A DNA stretch of 64,000 bases, taken from Paludibacter propionicigenes WB4 (GTDB lineage Bacteria; Bacteroidota; Bacteroidia; Bacteroidales; Paludibacteraceae). Positions 6,407 through 15,745 of the stretch are shown in pieces; position 1 is the stretch's first letter, and every line of letters starts with the position of its first letter. The notes beneath the pieces were generated by a model. It was not told the origin of the DNA. It was given only the letters and a program-made list of their open reading frames with translations, and ran no database searches. The DNA lies in the NCBI RefSeq assembly GCF_000183135.1, contig NC_014734.1, forward strand, positions 372,001-436,000. Reading direction: 5' to 3'. Position numbers and translations under genes: made by a program.

Positions 6407-8821
6407 ATGAAACACCAGTTTATCGCTGTTTTATTACTTCTGTTTTGTCTGAACTCTGTATCTGCACAAGAAAAGAAAAGCGTAGAAGCCGTTCGAATAA
6501 CTAAACCGATTATCATTGATGGAATACTGGATGAGGAGGTTTATAGCCAACATAAACCAACCGGCGGTTTTCTGCAAATCCAACCTTATAACGGTAAACC
6601 TGCCATGGAGTCTACGGAGGCTTACTTTTTTTACGACGAATCGGCCATTTATGTTGGGGCAACGCTTTACGACAGCAAGCCCGACAGTATTTTTAATTTC
6701 CTGACTGAACGCGATGATATGGGTATGTCCGATTTTTTTGGCGTTTATATCGACCCGTATAATCAGGGACAGCTGGCCTATGGATTTTTTATTACTCCGT
6801 CGGGTGTTCAGGTGGATTTGAAAGCAATAAAAAGAGATGGCGATAACGAAGATACCAACTGGAATGCCGTGTGGGAAAGTAAAACCCGTGTAACGGACAA
6901 AGGATGGACAGTAGAGATGCGTATCCCTTTTTCGGAACTCAGGTTTTCCGAGAAATCGGGTAGTACCTGGGGATTGAACATGTTCAGAAACATTCGTCGA
7001 TATAATTCTAATAATTCCTGGAGTTTTATAGATAGGAAAGTATCCGGTTTTATTCATCAGGAAGGGCAACTTACCGGAATAAAGGATGTGAAACCACCCC
7101 TGAGATTATCGCTGAGTCCGTACCTGGCTACTTACTTTGAGCCTAAAAGCAGTACTTCTTCTTCCAGTTTTTTATACAAGGGTGGGTTAGACCTTAAATA
7201 CGGTATAAACGAAAGTTTCACGCTGGATATGATGCTTGTACCGGACTTTGGACAAATACAATCTGATGATAAAAAACTGAATCTTTCTCCTTATGAACTT
7301 TACTACAGTGAGAAGAGACAGTTCTTCAACGAAGGAACCGAGCTTTTCCAGCGGGGCAATATCTTTTATTCGCGACGCATTGGTGCTTCTCCCATGTTTT
7401 CGGCTGGAGATAATCTGAAAGATCATGAAATCGTAGATTACAATCCCGGTGAAACACAACTGGTGAATGCAACCAAAATATCCGGAAGAACCAAAGACGG
7501 GTGGGGCATAGGTGTATTGAATGCTATGTCGTTACAGTCGAATGCTACAGTGAAAGATACTTTGACTGGATTAACCCACGATGTGAGTGTACAGCCTTTC
7601 ACCAATTACAATGTAATGGTGGTGGATAAATCGTTGAAAAACAATTCTTATGTAAGTCTTATCAATACCAATGTTTACATGTTTGGCAGTCCGTTCAGAG
7701 CCAACGTTAGTGCTACTGAGTTCCAGCTCCGTGATAAATCGAAAACCTATGCATTGAAAGGGAAAGGAGCTGTAAGTTACCGTGGCGATAGTATTCGTGA
7801 GACAGGATATTACGGTTATTTGTCCTTGTCCAAAAACAAAGGAAATTTCCAATACGGTGTGTACCAGGATCTCTATACCGATAAGTATAATCCTAACGAT
7901 TTGGGCTATCTTCAGCGCAACAATCAGAAAACAACAGAAGTTTATGCTCATGCTCAGAAAACCGAACCATTTGGAATTTTCAGGGAAATAAACGGCTTTG
8001 TGTACTGGGATTATATCAGAATGTTTAACCCCAATACTTTGTATTGTAATGAGCTGGGATATAATGCCAATGCCCAGTTTAAAAATAATTACTGGCTGAA
8101 TATAAACGGAAGATATGATACCGATGTTTATGATTATTTTGAACCGCGTGTATCCGGCAGGTTTTATAAAAGGCCCAGAGCTTACAACTTCAATTTAAAT
8201 CTGAGTACGGATGAACGAAAACCCCTGAATTTTTACTTTCATTACGGACACGGAAGCCAATCTTCAATAGGTCAATATTCTAATTTTGGTGATTTTCAGA
8301 CTACGCTTCGCATTGGGAAACGATTCCAGATAAGTTATATGATCAGCTTCTATAATTCTACACACGAAAAAGGTTTTGTGGATAAAAACTCTGCAAATGA
8401 TTCGATTATCTTTGCCCGTCGTAATGTGAATTCGCTGGAAAATATTTTTTCGTCATCGTACATTCTTAGCAACAAAGCCAGTCTGAGCCTCAGGGCTCGT
8501 CATTATTGGTCGGGCGCCAATAACAAGTCGTTTTACTTGCTCCAATCGGATGGTTCGCTGGCAGATAACCCGTCTTATAAACAGAGCAAAGATCAAAACT
8601 ACAATGCTTTTACGGTGGATATGAGTTTCAGATGGAACTTTGCTCCGGGATCGGAGTTGGTTTGCACCTGGAAAAATTCGGCTTATACCGATCAGAATGT
8701 ATTCAATAATAATTATTGGAACAATCTGCACAACACCTGGTTGAACCAGAAAAACAGTATTTCGCTCAAAGTATTATACTATATTGATTATAATAAATTC
8801 ATAAAGAAGAAGACGGTTTAA
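6407..8821 (+). CDS. DUF5916 outer-membrane protein with N-terminal CBM9-like domain
   Basis: The 804-residue product has a signal peptide ending at 'VSAQ' (residues 1-20). It continues with a carbohydrate-binding-family-9-like beta-sandwich: 'KPIIIDGILDEEVY' near residue 35, 'AYFFYDESAIYVGATLYDS', then 'WTVEMRIPFSELRFS'. From about residue 220 to the end there are many alternating amphipathic strands ('YLATYFEP', 'FDPDFGQ'-like 'VPDFGQIQSD', 'FNEGTELF'), as in DUF5916 proteins, which are predicted outer-membrane beta-barrels. The function of the family is not established. A surface role in binding glycans is a reasonable inference from the CBM9-like part. It is a single gene with its own promoter and a strong terminator. 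Confidence 0.8.
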   Translation: MKHQFIAVLLLLFCLNSVSAQEKKSVEAVRITKPIIIDGILDEEVYSQHKPTGGFLQIQPYNGKPAMESTEAYFFYDESAIYVGATLYDSKPDSIFNFLTERDDMGMSDFFGVYIDPYNQGQLAYGFFITPSGVQVDLKAIKRDGDNEDTNWNAVWESKTRVTDKGWTVEMRIPFSELRFSEKSGSTWGLNMFRNIRRYNSNNSWSFIDRKVSGFIHQEGQLTGIKDVKPPLRLSLSPYLATYFEPKSSTSSSSFLYKGGLDLKYGINESFTLDMMLVPDFGQIQSDDKKLNLSPYELYYSEKRQFFNEGTELFQRGNIFYSRRIGASPMFSAGDNLKDHEIVDYNPGETQLVNATKISGRTKDGWGIGVLNAMSLQSNATVKDTLTGLTHDVSVQPFTNYNVMVVDKSLKNNSYVSLINTNVYMFGSPFRANVSATEFQLRDKSKTYALKGKGAVSYRGDSIRETGYYGYLSLSKNKGNFQYGVYQDLYTDKYNPNDLGYLQRNNQKTTEVYAHAQKTEPFGIFREINGFVYWDYIRMFNPNTLYCNELGYNANAQFKNNYWLNINGRYDTDVYDYFEPRVSGRFYKRPRAYNFNLNLSTDERKPLNFYFHYGHGSQSSIGQYSNFGDFQTTLRIGKRFQISYMISFYNSTHEKGFVDKNSANDSIIFARRNVNSLENIFSSSYILSNKASLSLRARHYWSGANNKSFYLLQSDGSLADNPSYKQSKDQNYNAFTVDMSFRWNFAPGSELVCTWKNSAYTDQNVFNNNYWNNLHNTWLNQKNSISLKVLYYIDYNKFIKKKTV

Positions 8822-8848
8822 ATACCACATAGATAAAATGCTGCACAA

Positions 8849-8889
8849 ACAGAGCTTATACAGAAGGATGTATAAGCTCTGTTTTTTTA
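8849..8889 (+). terminator. Rho-independent terminator after the DUF5916 gene
   Basis: A perfect 14-bp inverted repeat (ACAGAGCTTATACA / TGTATAAGCTCTGT) with a 6-nt loop, followed directly by seven T residues. Confidence 0.9.
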
Positions 8890-8969
8890 TAGCTAATTTG
8901 GATCATTCTAAATTAGCTGCATGCTAATAACTTAGTGCTAATTTCTGATTGGATAATAAATTCTTTGCG

Positions 8970-8977
8970 TATTTTTG
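8970..8977 (+). promoter_or_regulatory. -7 promoter element for the CDF transporter gene
   Basis: TATTTTTG matches TAnnTTTG, 28 bp upstream of the ATG at 9006. The -33 element is not clear. Confidence 0.4.
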
Positions 8978-9005
8978 AGCAGATTTTCACAACACAAAAG
9001 GTATC

Positions 9006-9902
9006 ATGATTACAGAAAAGAAGAGTGTGGCACTAATGTCGGTGCTGGCAGCTGTATTTATTACTGGCTTTAAATTAATAATTGGATTGTTGACCGGTAG
9101 TTTGGGCATCTTGTCCGAAGCGCTTCATTCGGCACTGGATATGGTGGCAGCTATGATTACTTATTTCTCGGTGCGGGTTTCGGATAAGCCTGCCGACAAG
9201 GATCATAACTACGGGCATGGTAAAGTGGAGAATTTATCCGCTTTTATCGAAACACTATTATTGCTCGTTACCTGTGTTTGGATTATTTATGAAGCTATTC
9301 ATCGCCTGGTGTCTGGCAATACTCATATTGAGGTAAGTGTTTGGAGCTACGTTGTAGTTATCAGCTCCATCGTTATTGATTATTCACGTTCCAGGGCTTT
9401 ATACCGGGTGGCAAAGAAACACAATAGTCAGGCGCTTGAAGCCGACGCGCTGCATTTTTCTACCGATATATGGAGTTCTACGGTGGTATTGTTCGGTCTG
9501 ATAGCCTACCAGTTTCTGGGTTGGTATGCAGCTGATGCCGTGGCGGCATTGCTTGTTGCGGTCATTGTTTTGTATGTTTCTTATCAGTTGGGTAGAAAAG
9601 CGGTGGATGTTCTGTTGGACAAATCGCCTCAGAATACAACCATAATTGTACACGAAGTACTGAAGGGTTTTCCGGAGGTGTTGAAATTTCATGGATTGAA
9701 AGCGCGTACCGCCGGTGCCGATACTTTTATTAAATTTAATGTTCATTTTAATCCGGATTTAAGCCTGCGTGATGTGCATGAAGTGTGCGATAAAATAGAA
9801 AAGGAAATAAAATCGAGAGTAGTACGCAGTGAAGTTTATATCCATGCAGAGCCGGAAGAGATAAGCCATATCGAAAACGAAGCGGATGATAATATAGTGT
9901 AG
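9006..9902 (+). CDS. Cation diffusion facilitator transporter, probably Zn/Fe efflux
   Basis: The 298-residue product has the length and layout of FieF/CDF exporters: six membrane helices (residues ~8-195) and a cytoplasmic ferredoxin-like C-terminal domain (~205-290, 'GADTFIKFNVHFNPDLSLRD'). The transport site is visible as H41-x3-D45 in helix 2 ('LHSALD') and H150-x3-D154 in helix 5 ('LHFSTD'). The HD-HD arrangement is typical of zinc-selective members, whereas E. coli FieF has DD-HD. The conserved 'DHNYGHGKVENL' cytoplasmic loop follows helix 2. The protein exports divalent metal in exchange for protons. It is a single gene with no metal-sensing regulator next to it. Confidence 0.88.
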   Translation: MITEKKSVALMSVLAAVFITGFKLIIGLLTGSLGILSEALHSALDMVAAMITYFSVRVSDKPADKDHNYGHGKVENLSAFIETLLLLVTCVWIIYEAIHRLVSGNTHIEVSVWSYVVVISSIVIDYSRSRALYRVAKKHNSQALEADALHFSTDIWSSTVVLFGLIAYQFLGWYAADAVAALLVAVIVLYVSYQLGRKAVDVLLDKSPQNTTIIVHEVLKGFPEVLKFHGLKARTAGADTFIKFNVHFNPDLSLRDVHEVCDKIEKEIKSRVVRSEVYIHAEPEEISHIENEADDNIV

Positions 9903-10098
9903 GTTTGCATAATATTAAAATAGGAAAGCTGAAGTTTAATTCTTGTGAATATCGTTAGTGAACTTTTAAAAATACTGAATGAGATAAAATATAGTTGATG
10001 TAAAAGTTGTTATAATCCATGATTGCGCTATAATAATAAGTGTAAATCGCTGTTTTAAATGAAAAACAAATAGTTTAATTACTTTCAATTAATGGATT

Positions 10099-11202
10099 AT
10101 GAAAACAAAAGGTATTTACTTAGCTTTAGTTTTATTTAGCGTTATTGCATGGAGTTGTACATCTCAGGACGGATTAAATAATCAGTCGTTGAAGACTTCT
10201 ATAACTGCTAATGCGCAGGAACTAATCACTGCAGTGAACTCAATAACCGCTTCATCAGGTTATGGTATTTTATCCAATTCCGATTTGGCTACGTCTCCCA
10301 GTATGGTAAAATCTGCTGAAGCATCATCAGTTACTCCTATTACTGACACTATTAGCCTGTCTCAAATTGCCGGAGTTTACGATTATAAAGCGGCAAAGTA
10401 CAAAAAATGGAGTCCGATGTTGTTTAATTTCTTTGCTAAAACCGGGACAAGCTCCGATTTTATTGTACGCCTTCCGGAAGCAAAAATAAAACATCCCAGA
10501 CTATTGCTTCTGTACACTCCGGCCGATACTACGCTGGTGAATGATTATGTAATTGACGTTTCGAAGTATAATTATGTGTTCGGACGTTACCTCTGGAACT
10601 ACAATCTGGCTTCTACCATTACGGTTAAAAATGTCAGTATCGGTTCTCTGACAGTTCAATCGTCAAGAAACAAGTCAGAAGGTCAGAATTTTGTATCAGG
10701 TTTTACCTTTGCTAATGGGTACGAAGCTAAATTGAAGTATTCAACCGGTGATACAATTTTATCGGTTTACAATATCTCCAAAGGCGGTACAACATTGTTT
10801 GAAGAAAAATTTACAGCTATCAAAGATTCGGCCAGTCGCCATCGCGAAAAACAGTATTCATTGACAATCGGAAATGTTCAGGTTATAAGAACTCCTACGC
10901 ACGGTAACAATGGTCTGGATAGCGCCAAAGTTTATTTAGGAGGCGTGCTGCAAACGAAAGCTGTGGTGAAAATTATTGATTCGGGTAGCAAAGATGATGC
11001 GACAGAGTTTAGCGTAATAGGTCATAACAGAGATTTGCAAATAACCTTTGATGATGGAACAAGCACTACGGTTAATCAATTGTTAGGTTCTACCATTACG
11101 GATGTTCGTTCGTTATTCCTCTCGCTGCGCCAGGTTTATTTTGCCACCAATGTAGTTGACTGGGTTGCCTGGAGTGTAAAACTCAACAGGCTGAATATGT
11201 AA
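10099..11202 (+). CDS. Hypothetical lipoprotein, 367 aa
   Basis: The product has a lipoprotein signal (MKTKGIYLALVLFSVIAWSC) with Cys at residue 20. The mature part (residues 21-367) is rich in beta-prone Thr, Ser and Val residues and contains a possible repeat of 'STTVNQLLGSTI'-like segments, but I cannot assign it to a family. It is likely anchored in the outer or inner membrane facing the periplasm or surface. It is transcribed alone, with a strong terminator hairpin 20 bp after the stop codon. No neighbour explains its role. Confidence 0.65.
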   Translation: MKTKGIYLALVLFSVIAWSCTSQDGLNNQSLKTSITANAQELITAVNSITASSGYGILSNSDLATSPSMVKSAEASSVTPITDTISLSQIAGVYDYKAAKYKKWSPMLFNFFAKTGTSSDFIVRLPEAKIKHPRLLLLYTPADTTLVNDYVIDVSKYNYVFGRYLWNYNLASTITVKNVSIGSLTVQSSRNKSEGQNFVSGFTFANGYEAKLKYSTGDTILSVYNISKGGTTLFEEKFTAIKDSASRHREKQYSLTIGNVQVIRTPTHGNNGLDSAKVYLGGVLQTKAVVKIIDSGSKDDATEFSVIGHNRDLQITFDDGTSTTVNQLLGSTITDVRSLFLSLRQVYFATNVVDWVAWSVKLNRLNM

Positions 11203-11221
11203 TTTCGGTACATGCGGATAT

Positions 11222-11260
11222 AATAAGAGGGAAAGCATTGGTTTTCCCTCTTATTTTTTG
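11222..11260. terminator. Bidirectional terminator between lipoprotein and etf genes
   Basis: A 13-bp perfect inverted repeat (AATAAGAGGGAAA / TTTCCCTCTTATT) with T residues on the plus side. It lies between convergent genes and may also end the minus-strand etf transcript. Confidence 0.85.
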
Positions 11261-11298
11261 CAGAAACGATTAAGCTCTGCCTACATTTGTGTGTTGAA

Positions 11299-13242
11299 TC
11301 AGTTCTTTGCAGGTTCAATCCCAAAGGTAAATCCGGCCTTTACACGTTCTGTCAATTCCGGTATAATATCGGTATATTCGCCCACAATACCAAAGTCGGC
11401 AAAATGGAATATCGATGCTTTGGGGTTATGATCAATCGCAATAATTTTTTCGGATTCCTTCATTCCTGCAATATGCTGGATGGCACCCGATATCCCAACA
11501 CTGATATACAATTTAGGACGTACTGTTTTACCTGTTTGACCTACCTGGCGGGCATATTCAGAGAAACCTTCGTCCACCACCACACGGCTACATGCCCATT
11601 CGGCTTTCACGCCCTGTGCTTTGAGTGCATCGGCTAGTTTTTTGATCAACTCCAGTCCGTCACTGGTAGTACCGCGTCCACCTGAAACAATGACATCTGC
11701 ATCAAAGAGGTTTACAGAGTTACCCTCACCCCGAACCGTTTGCAATATCTCAACTTTGAACTCATCTTTTGTGAGCTTAGGGGCAAAAGTTGAAATGACT
11801 CCTGTTCTTCCTTCCACCTTGGCAGGTACTTCAAAGGTTCCGGCACGCGCAGTTGAAATTTGTGGATACACAAAGCCAAGGATGGTTGCCAACTTGCTTT
11901 CGCCGTAGGTTGGACGACGTGAGTGCAAAATCGGTTTATTGATAACCTTTTCTTTCCGGTTTACGTATTCTCCTATTTCCAGTCCTGTACAGTCTGCCGT
12001 TACACCGCTACCGGTTTTCATGCCGATACGGGGTGCAAGTTCTCTACCCGATGTCGTAGCTGCAAAAAGGGCAATCTCGGGATTTCTTTCTTTTATTACC
12101 TGCTCAAAAATACTGGAAAACGGTAGTACCAGGTATTCTTCGAGTTTATCATCTTCTACAACGATAACTTCATCCGAACCATGTTCGAACAGAATTTGCG
12201 CCTGATCTTTCACATTTTTTCCAATCAGCAGTGTCATTATTTTCGTATCATCTCCCAGTTGATCGGCAAGATGGCGTGCGGGAGTTAGCAGCTCCAGCGA
12301 TGGGCGTGCAATTTTTCCGTTTGCCAATTCTGCCCATGTAATAATACCTTTAGCGCCGTTGCGGTTATCGTAGAATGGAAATTCAGGTTTCTCCGAAACT
12401 TTCTTTTCAGTGGCTTCTTTTTTCTCCAGTACATTAGCTCCTTTGTTGTAATTGGCTATTAAACTGTCAACCAAAGCAGTCTCATTGCTTCCCTGCGACA
12501 TGATAATAGGAGCACGTTCACTCACGATATTTACTACGCCGGCAACAATAGTGGGTGATCCGCTCAAACCGATTTTTTCTGTTCCCAGCCCGATATCATC
12601 GATGCCAAAAACCGTGATTTTGGCATTACGTGCTTTGATAGCTCCGGTCAGCGAAGGTTTGCGAGGAGGAATGCCCGTTGGAGTCAATGAAATGGTACAC
12701 GGCATTGGTAGTTTCATCATCTGATAACCACCTTCGATAATACGCTTAGCGATAACATTGCCTTCTCCGTCAGCTTTTACTGTTTCCACAAAAGTTGCCT
12801 GTGGAATGCCTAAAGATTCTGCCACCTGCGAGGGAACGTGCGCCGTATCTCCGTCGCTGGTTTGGCGACCCGCCAGAATGATAAACGGTTCCTTAGCATC
12901 TTTGGTAAAGCCGAGGTGTTTTAGCATAGTTGATATGGCCAATCCTGTAGCATAGGTGTCGCTACCTCCGAGCTTACGATCCGAAAGCAGGTACGCATCG
13001 TCGTAACCCATCGAGATGGCGGTGCGCAATGCTACTTCGAACGAACCGGGTCCCATAGAACAGGCAATGAGTCTGGCGTCAGGATATTGTTTTTTGAGTT
13101 GTAATCCGGCTTCAAGACCAAACTGACAATCGATGTTGATGATTGACTTTGCTTTCGTTCTATCCATTAAGCCATCTTCCCCCATTCGCATTTCTGTGGC
13201 GAGTGGTACTTGTTTTATTAAACTTATAATTGTAAGAGCCAT
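11299..13242 (-). CDS. etfBA: Fused electron transfer flavoprotein, EtfB-EtfA in one chain
   Basis: The 647-residue product joins the two ETF subunits that are normally separate (~260 and ~320 aa). Residues 1-~265 are EtfB: 'ISLIKQVP', 'SMGPGSFEVALRTAISMG', 'GRQTSDGDTAHVPSQVAESLG', 'MPCTISLTPTGIPPRKPSL'. A Lys/Glu-rich linker (~265-300, 'LEKKEATEKKVSEKP') leads into EtfA (~300-647). EtfA shows the FAD-binding signature 'LYISVGISGAIQHIAGM' and 'IIAIDHNPKASIFHFADFGIVGEY'. ETF carries electrons from acyl-CoA or other flavin dehydrogenases to ETF:quinone oxidoreductase, whose gene lies 40 bp upstream in the same direction. No dehydrogenase donor gene is in the window. Both halves look complete, so the fusion is a real single frame with no internal stop. 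Confidence 0.9.
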   Translation of the reverse strand: MALTIISLIKQVPLATEMRMGEDGLMDRTKAKSIINIDCQFGLEAGLQLKKQYPDARLIACSMGPGSFEVALRTAISMGYDDAYLLSDRKLGGSDTYATGLAISTMLKHLGFTKDAKEPFIILAGRQTSDGDTAHVPSQVAESLGIPQATFVETVKADGEGNVIAKRIIEGGYQMMKLPMPCTISLTPTGIPPRKPSLTGAIKARNAKITVFGIDDIGLGTEKIGLSGSPTIVAGVVNIVSERAPIIMSQGSNETALVDSLIANYNKGANVLEKKEATEKKVSEKPEFPFYDNRNGAKGIITWAELANGKIARPSLELLTPARHLADQLGDDTKIMTLLIGKNVKDQAQILFEHGSDEVIVVEDDKLEEYLVLPFSSIFEQVIKERNPEIALFAATTSGRELAPRIGMKTGSGVTADCTGLEIGEYVNRKEKVINKPILHSRRPTYGESKLATILGFVYPQISTARAGTFEVPAKVEGRTGVISTFAPKLTKDEFKVEILQTVRGEGNSVNLFDADVIVSGGRGTTSDGLELIKKLADALKAQGVKAEWACSRVVVDEGFSEYARQVGQTGKTVRPKLYISVGISGAIQHIAGMKESEKIIAIDHNPKASIFHFADFGIVGEYTDIIPELTERVKAGFTFGIEPAKN

Positions 13243-13282
13243 TTCTTTAATTATGAATAATGAATTAATAATTATGAATTAA

Positions 13283-14941
13283 TCACATGTTTTGAAAATC
13301 AGGACCATTACCGCCATTGGGTACCGACCAGGTAATGCCATCACCGGGAGTTTTTATGTCGCAGGTTTTACAGTGCATACAGTTTTCGGCATGTATGCGT
13401 AACTCCTGATGTCCGTTTTTGTCTGTATGAAGTTCATATACTTCGGATGAGCAAAAGAACTGGCACGGAGCACCGTACTGTTTGATGTTGATGGCGTTAA
13501 ATGACTCGGGGTTGTTTACCTTCACGTGCGGAACTTGTTGTTCATCGTGATTAACTCCTGAGAAATAGACATCTGTAACTTTATCAAATGTCAATACTTT
13601 ATCGAATTCAAGTTTCCCTTTAAATCTTTCTTTGAATGGCTTACCTTTAAATTCGGCGAGCGTTTTGGTCGCATCTTTATCCGGATGACTTTTCAGTTTA
13701 CCACTGAAGCCTGCTCCACCGGTTATCAGTTGTGTTCCGAAATGGAATGCACCTGCGATTAATCCTTTCGAAAATCCTTGTCTGAAATTCCGAACAGGAT
13801 ATAAATCCTTGTAAATTACACTTTCCTTGATAGATGCTTCGTATGCTGATAGTCTTTTTTCGGAAAAATCATTTTTAGTCAAAGCATCTGCTGCAGTTTT
13901 AGCCGCCAGCATACCGGAAGTTATGGCTAAATGCACTCCTTTTAAAGCAGGCATGGCTACCAATCCAGCGCTGTCACCTACAATTAATGCATTGTCAGTG
14001 TATAATTTAGGAATAGAGTAATAGCCGCCTTCGGGCAATGTTTTTGCACCGTATTCCACCAATTTTCCACCTTTCAGAAACTTGGCTATAAACGGGTTTG
14101 TTTTCCATACCTGAAAAGCACTGTGAGCATCGAAGGTCGGATCTTCGTATTCGAGTCCAACAACCAGACCAACAGCAACTTTGTTATCATTTAATCCGTA
14201 CACAAATCCACCTCCGAATTCTTTCAGATTCAATGGGTAGCCCATGGTGTGATACACTTCACCCGGTTTGATATTTCCTTCGGGAACACTCCAGAGTTCT
14301 TTAATCCCTAACGAATATATCTGGCAGTTTTTGTCTTTCTCTAAATCATATTTTTTTATGAGCTTTTTAGCCAGACTGCCGCGTGTACCTTCGGCAAATA
14401 CGGTGAGTTTTGCTTCAATGCGTGTTCCTGCCTGAAAATTTTCCTGCTTGTTGCCATGGTGATCCACTCCGGTATCAATGGTTTTGGCACCGATTACTTT
14501 TCCATGCTCGTACAGAATTTCATCAACTGCAAATCCGGTATAAATTTCAACACCTTTTTCTTCTGCTTTTTGCGCCAGAAACCGACAAATCTGTCCTAAA
14601 GAAGCGGTATAGTTCCCTGCGTTGTTCATGTAAGGCACATGTACCGGCAGTGTAAACGCACCATTCTCGCTTAATAATACCGTTGAATCCTTTGTTACTT
14701 TGGCATTAAACGGAATGTCGGAGAATTCTACATCCGGTAATAAATGCTTGAAAACTTCCGGTTTAATTACAGCGCCCGATAGAATATGGCTTCCGATAGA
14801 ACTTCCTTTTTCTATAAGTAAAATTCTGCGCGCTAAGCCATTCTGCTTTAAGATGTCGGCTAAATGAATGGAAGTTGCCAAACCGGAAGGTCCGCCTCCA
14901 ATAATTAAAATATCCGTTGAAACGGTATCAGCATTACTCAT
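13283..14941 (-). CDS. Electron transfer flavoprotein:quinone oxidoreductase (FixC/ETF-QO type)
   Basis: The 552-residue product starts with a Rossmann FAD motif ('DILIIGGGPSGLATSIHLAD') and continues 'GSHILSGAVIKPEVF', typical of ETF-QO. The middle carries the substrate and quinone domain ('YHTMGYPLNLKEFGGGFVYG', 'GLVAMPALKGVHLAITSGMLAA'). The C-terminus has a ferredoxin-like [4Fe-4S] site: a Cys in 'CQFFCSSEVYEL', then 'CMHCKTC' about 25 residues on. It passes electrons from reduced ETF to menaquinone at the cytoplasmic membrane. Its length matches bacterial ETF-QO. It is the first gene of a two-gene unit with etfBA, separated by a 40-bp AATTATGAAT-type spacer. No clear promoter was found within 100 bp. 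Confidence 0.9.
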   Translation of the reverse strand: MSNADTVSTDILIIGGGPSGLATSIHLADILKQNGLARRILLIEKGSSIGSHILSGAVIKPEVFKHLLPDVEFSDIPFNAKVTKDSTVLLSENGAFTLPVHVPYMNNAGNYTASLGQICRFLAQKAEEKGVEIYTGFAVDEILYEHGKVIGAKTIDTGVDHHGNKQENFQAGTRIEAKLTVFAEGTRGSLAKKLIKKYDLEKDKNCQIYSLGIKELWSVPEGNIKPGEVYHTMGYPLNLKEFGGGFVYGLNDNKVAVGLVVGLEYEDPTFDAHSAFQVWKTNPFIAKFLKGGKLVEYGAKTLPEGGYYSIPKLYTDNALIVGDSAGLVAMPALKGVHLAITSGMLAAKTAADALTKNDFSEKRLSAYEASIKESVIYKDLYPVRNFRQGFSKGLIAGAFHFGTQLITGGAGFSGKLKSHPDKDATKTLAEFKGKPFKERFKGKLEFDKVLTFDKVTDVYFSGVNHDEQQVPHVKVNNPESFNAINIKQYGAPCQFFCSSEVYELHTDKNGHQELRIHAENCMHCKTCDIKTPGDGITWSVPNGGNGPDFQNM

Positions 14942-15181
14942 TATTTTCCTCCTTTTATAATTTTGATTATTCTATGAATTTAATTTAGTCTATATCGAAA
15001 TGGAAAATTGAAACGTAATTATGTAAATAATAAGCTTTTCGTTGGATGAACTCATTATGTTTATCCGATAATTTTGTTAACTGGTAGTATTTTTGTTGAT
15101 AGAGAAAGCTCTCATGCAACTTGTTTTCTATACACTTAAAGACCTAATTTTTGCTGGATAGGAAGCATGTGATGATTATGC

Positions 15182-15310
15182 CTTTTACCCGTGGTAAAAT
15201 TATCGGATGTGTTTGGCTGATTTGTTGGAGAAATAATATTGTCTATTATTTCCTACAGAAGAGTCAATTTAGGGAGTTGCATTTACGGGGATGCAAATGT
15301 ACCTCTCCCT
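15182..15310. repeat. Structured intergenic DNA with three hairpins
   Basis: The 800-bp gap between ETF-QO and rhlE holds no convincing gene. It contains TTTTAC-ccgt-GGTAAAA (15182-15198), AATAATAT-tgtc-TATTATTT (~15231-15251) and a nested AGGGAG/TTGCAT...ATGCAA/CTCCCT hairpin (15271-15310). These resemble decayed REP-type repeats. Nothing else is recognisable from 14942 to 15640 apart from short dyads near 15550 and 15611 (GTGT-tcgc-ACAC). Confidence 0.35.
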
Positions 15311-15646
15311 ACGGAGATTTTATGTGGGTGATCAGATTTCAAGTGATTCGAGGTTTTTATTGTTTTTCCATTTCAAGTGAAATGAAAGCTGAAAATTGTA
15401 TATCAGAAACTGATAAATAATGCTATGATAGTAGCTTTTTTAAATTTCAATTTTGTTTTCAACGCTACAAAAATAAGGATTTATATTGGTCAGCATCCTT
15501 ATTATATCAATTTTTATGCTTAAAAAACTTTAAATTTTGCACAAATGCAGTTGTCGTGTGCACGGAATCAGACTTCAGAGATTGATTTAATGAATAATTA
15601 TATAAATTCCTGTGTTCGCACACGGAGCTGCTATCAATGTGTCTTT

Positions 15647-15678
15647 TTTGATTCCCTCGTTTATTTTCCGTACCTTTG
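15647..15678 (+). promoter_or_regulatory. Promoter of rhlE (-33 TTTG, -7 TACCTTTG)
   Basis: TTTG (15647-15650) and TACCTTTG (15671-15678) are separated by 20 bp, the ideal arrangement for the Bacteroidota primary sigma factor. Transcription should start near 15686, giving a leader of about 60 nt. Confidence 0.75.
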
Positions 15679-15745
15679 TCCAAAATCGTATTTCGTCGTG
15701 TTTTAATGAAAAGTTTGTGAAAGAGAACGAATACGCTATTATTTT

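Noticed and set aside
15151-15420. 89-codon open frame between ETF-QO and rhlE
   Set aside because: Cys/Trp-rich random composition, no ribosome site, and it covers several hairpins.
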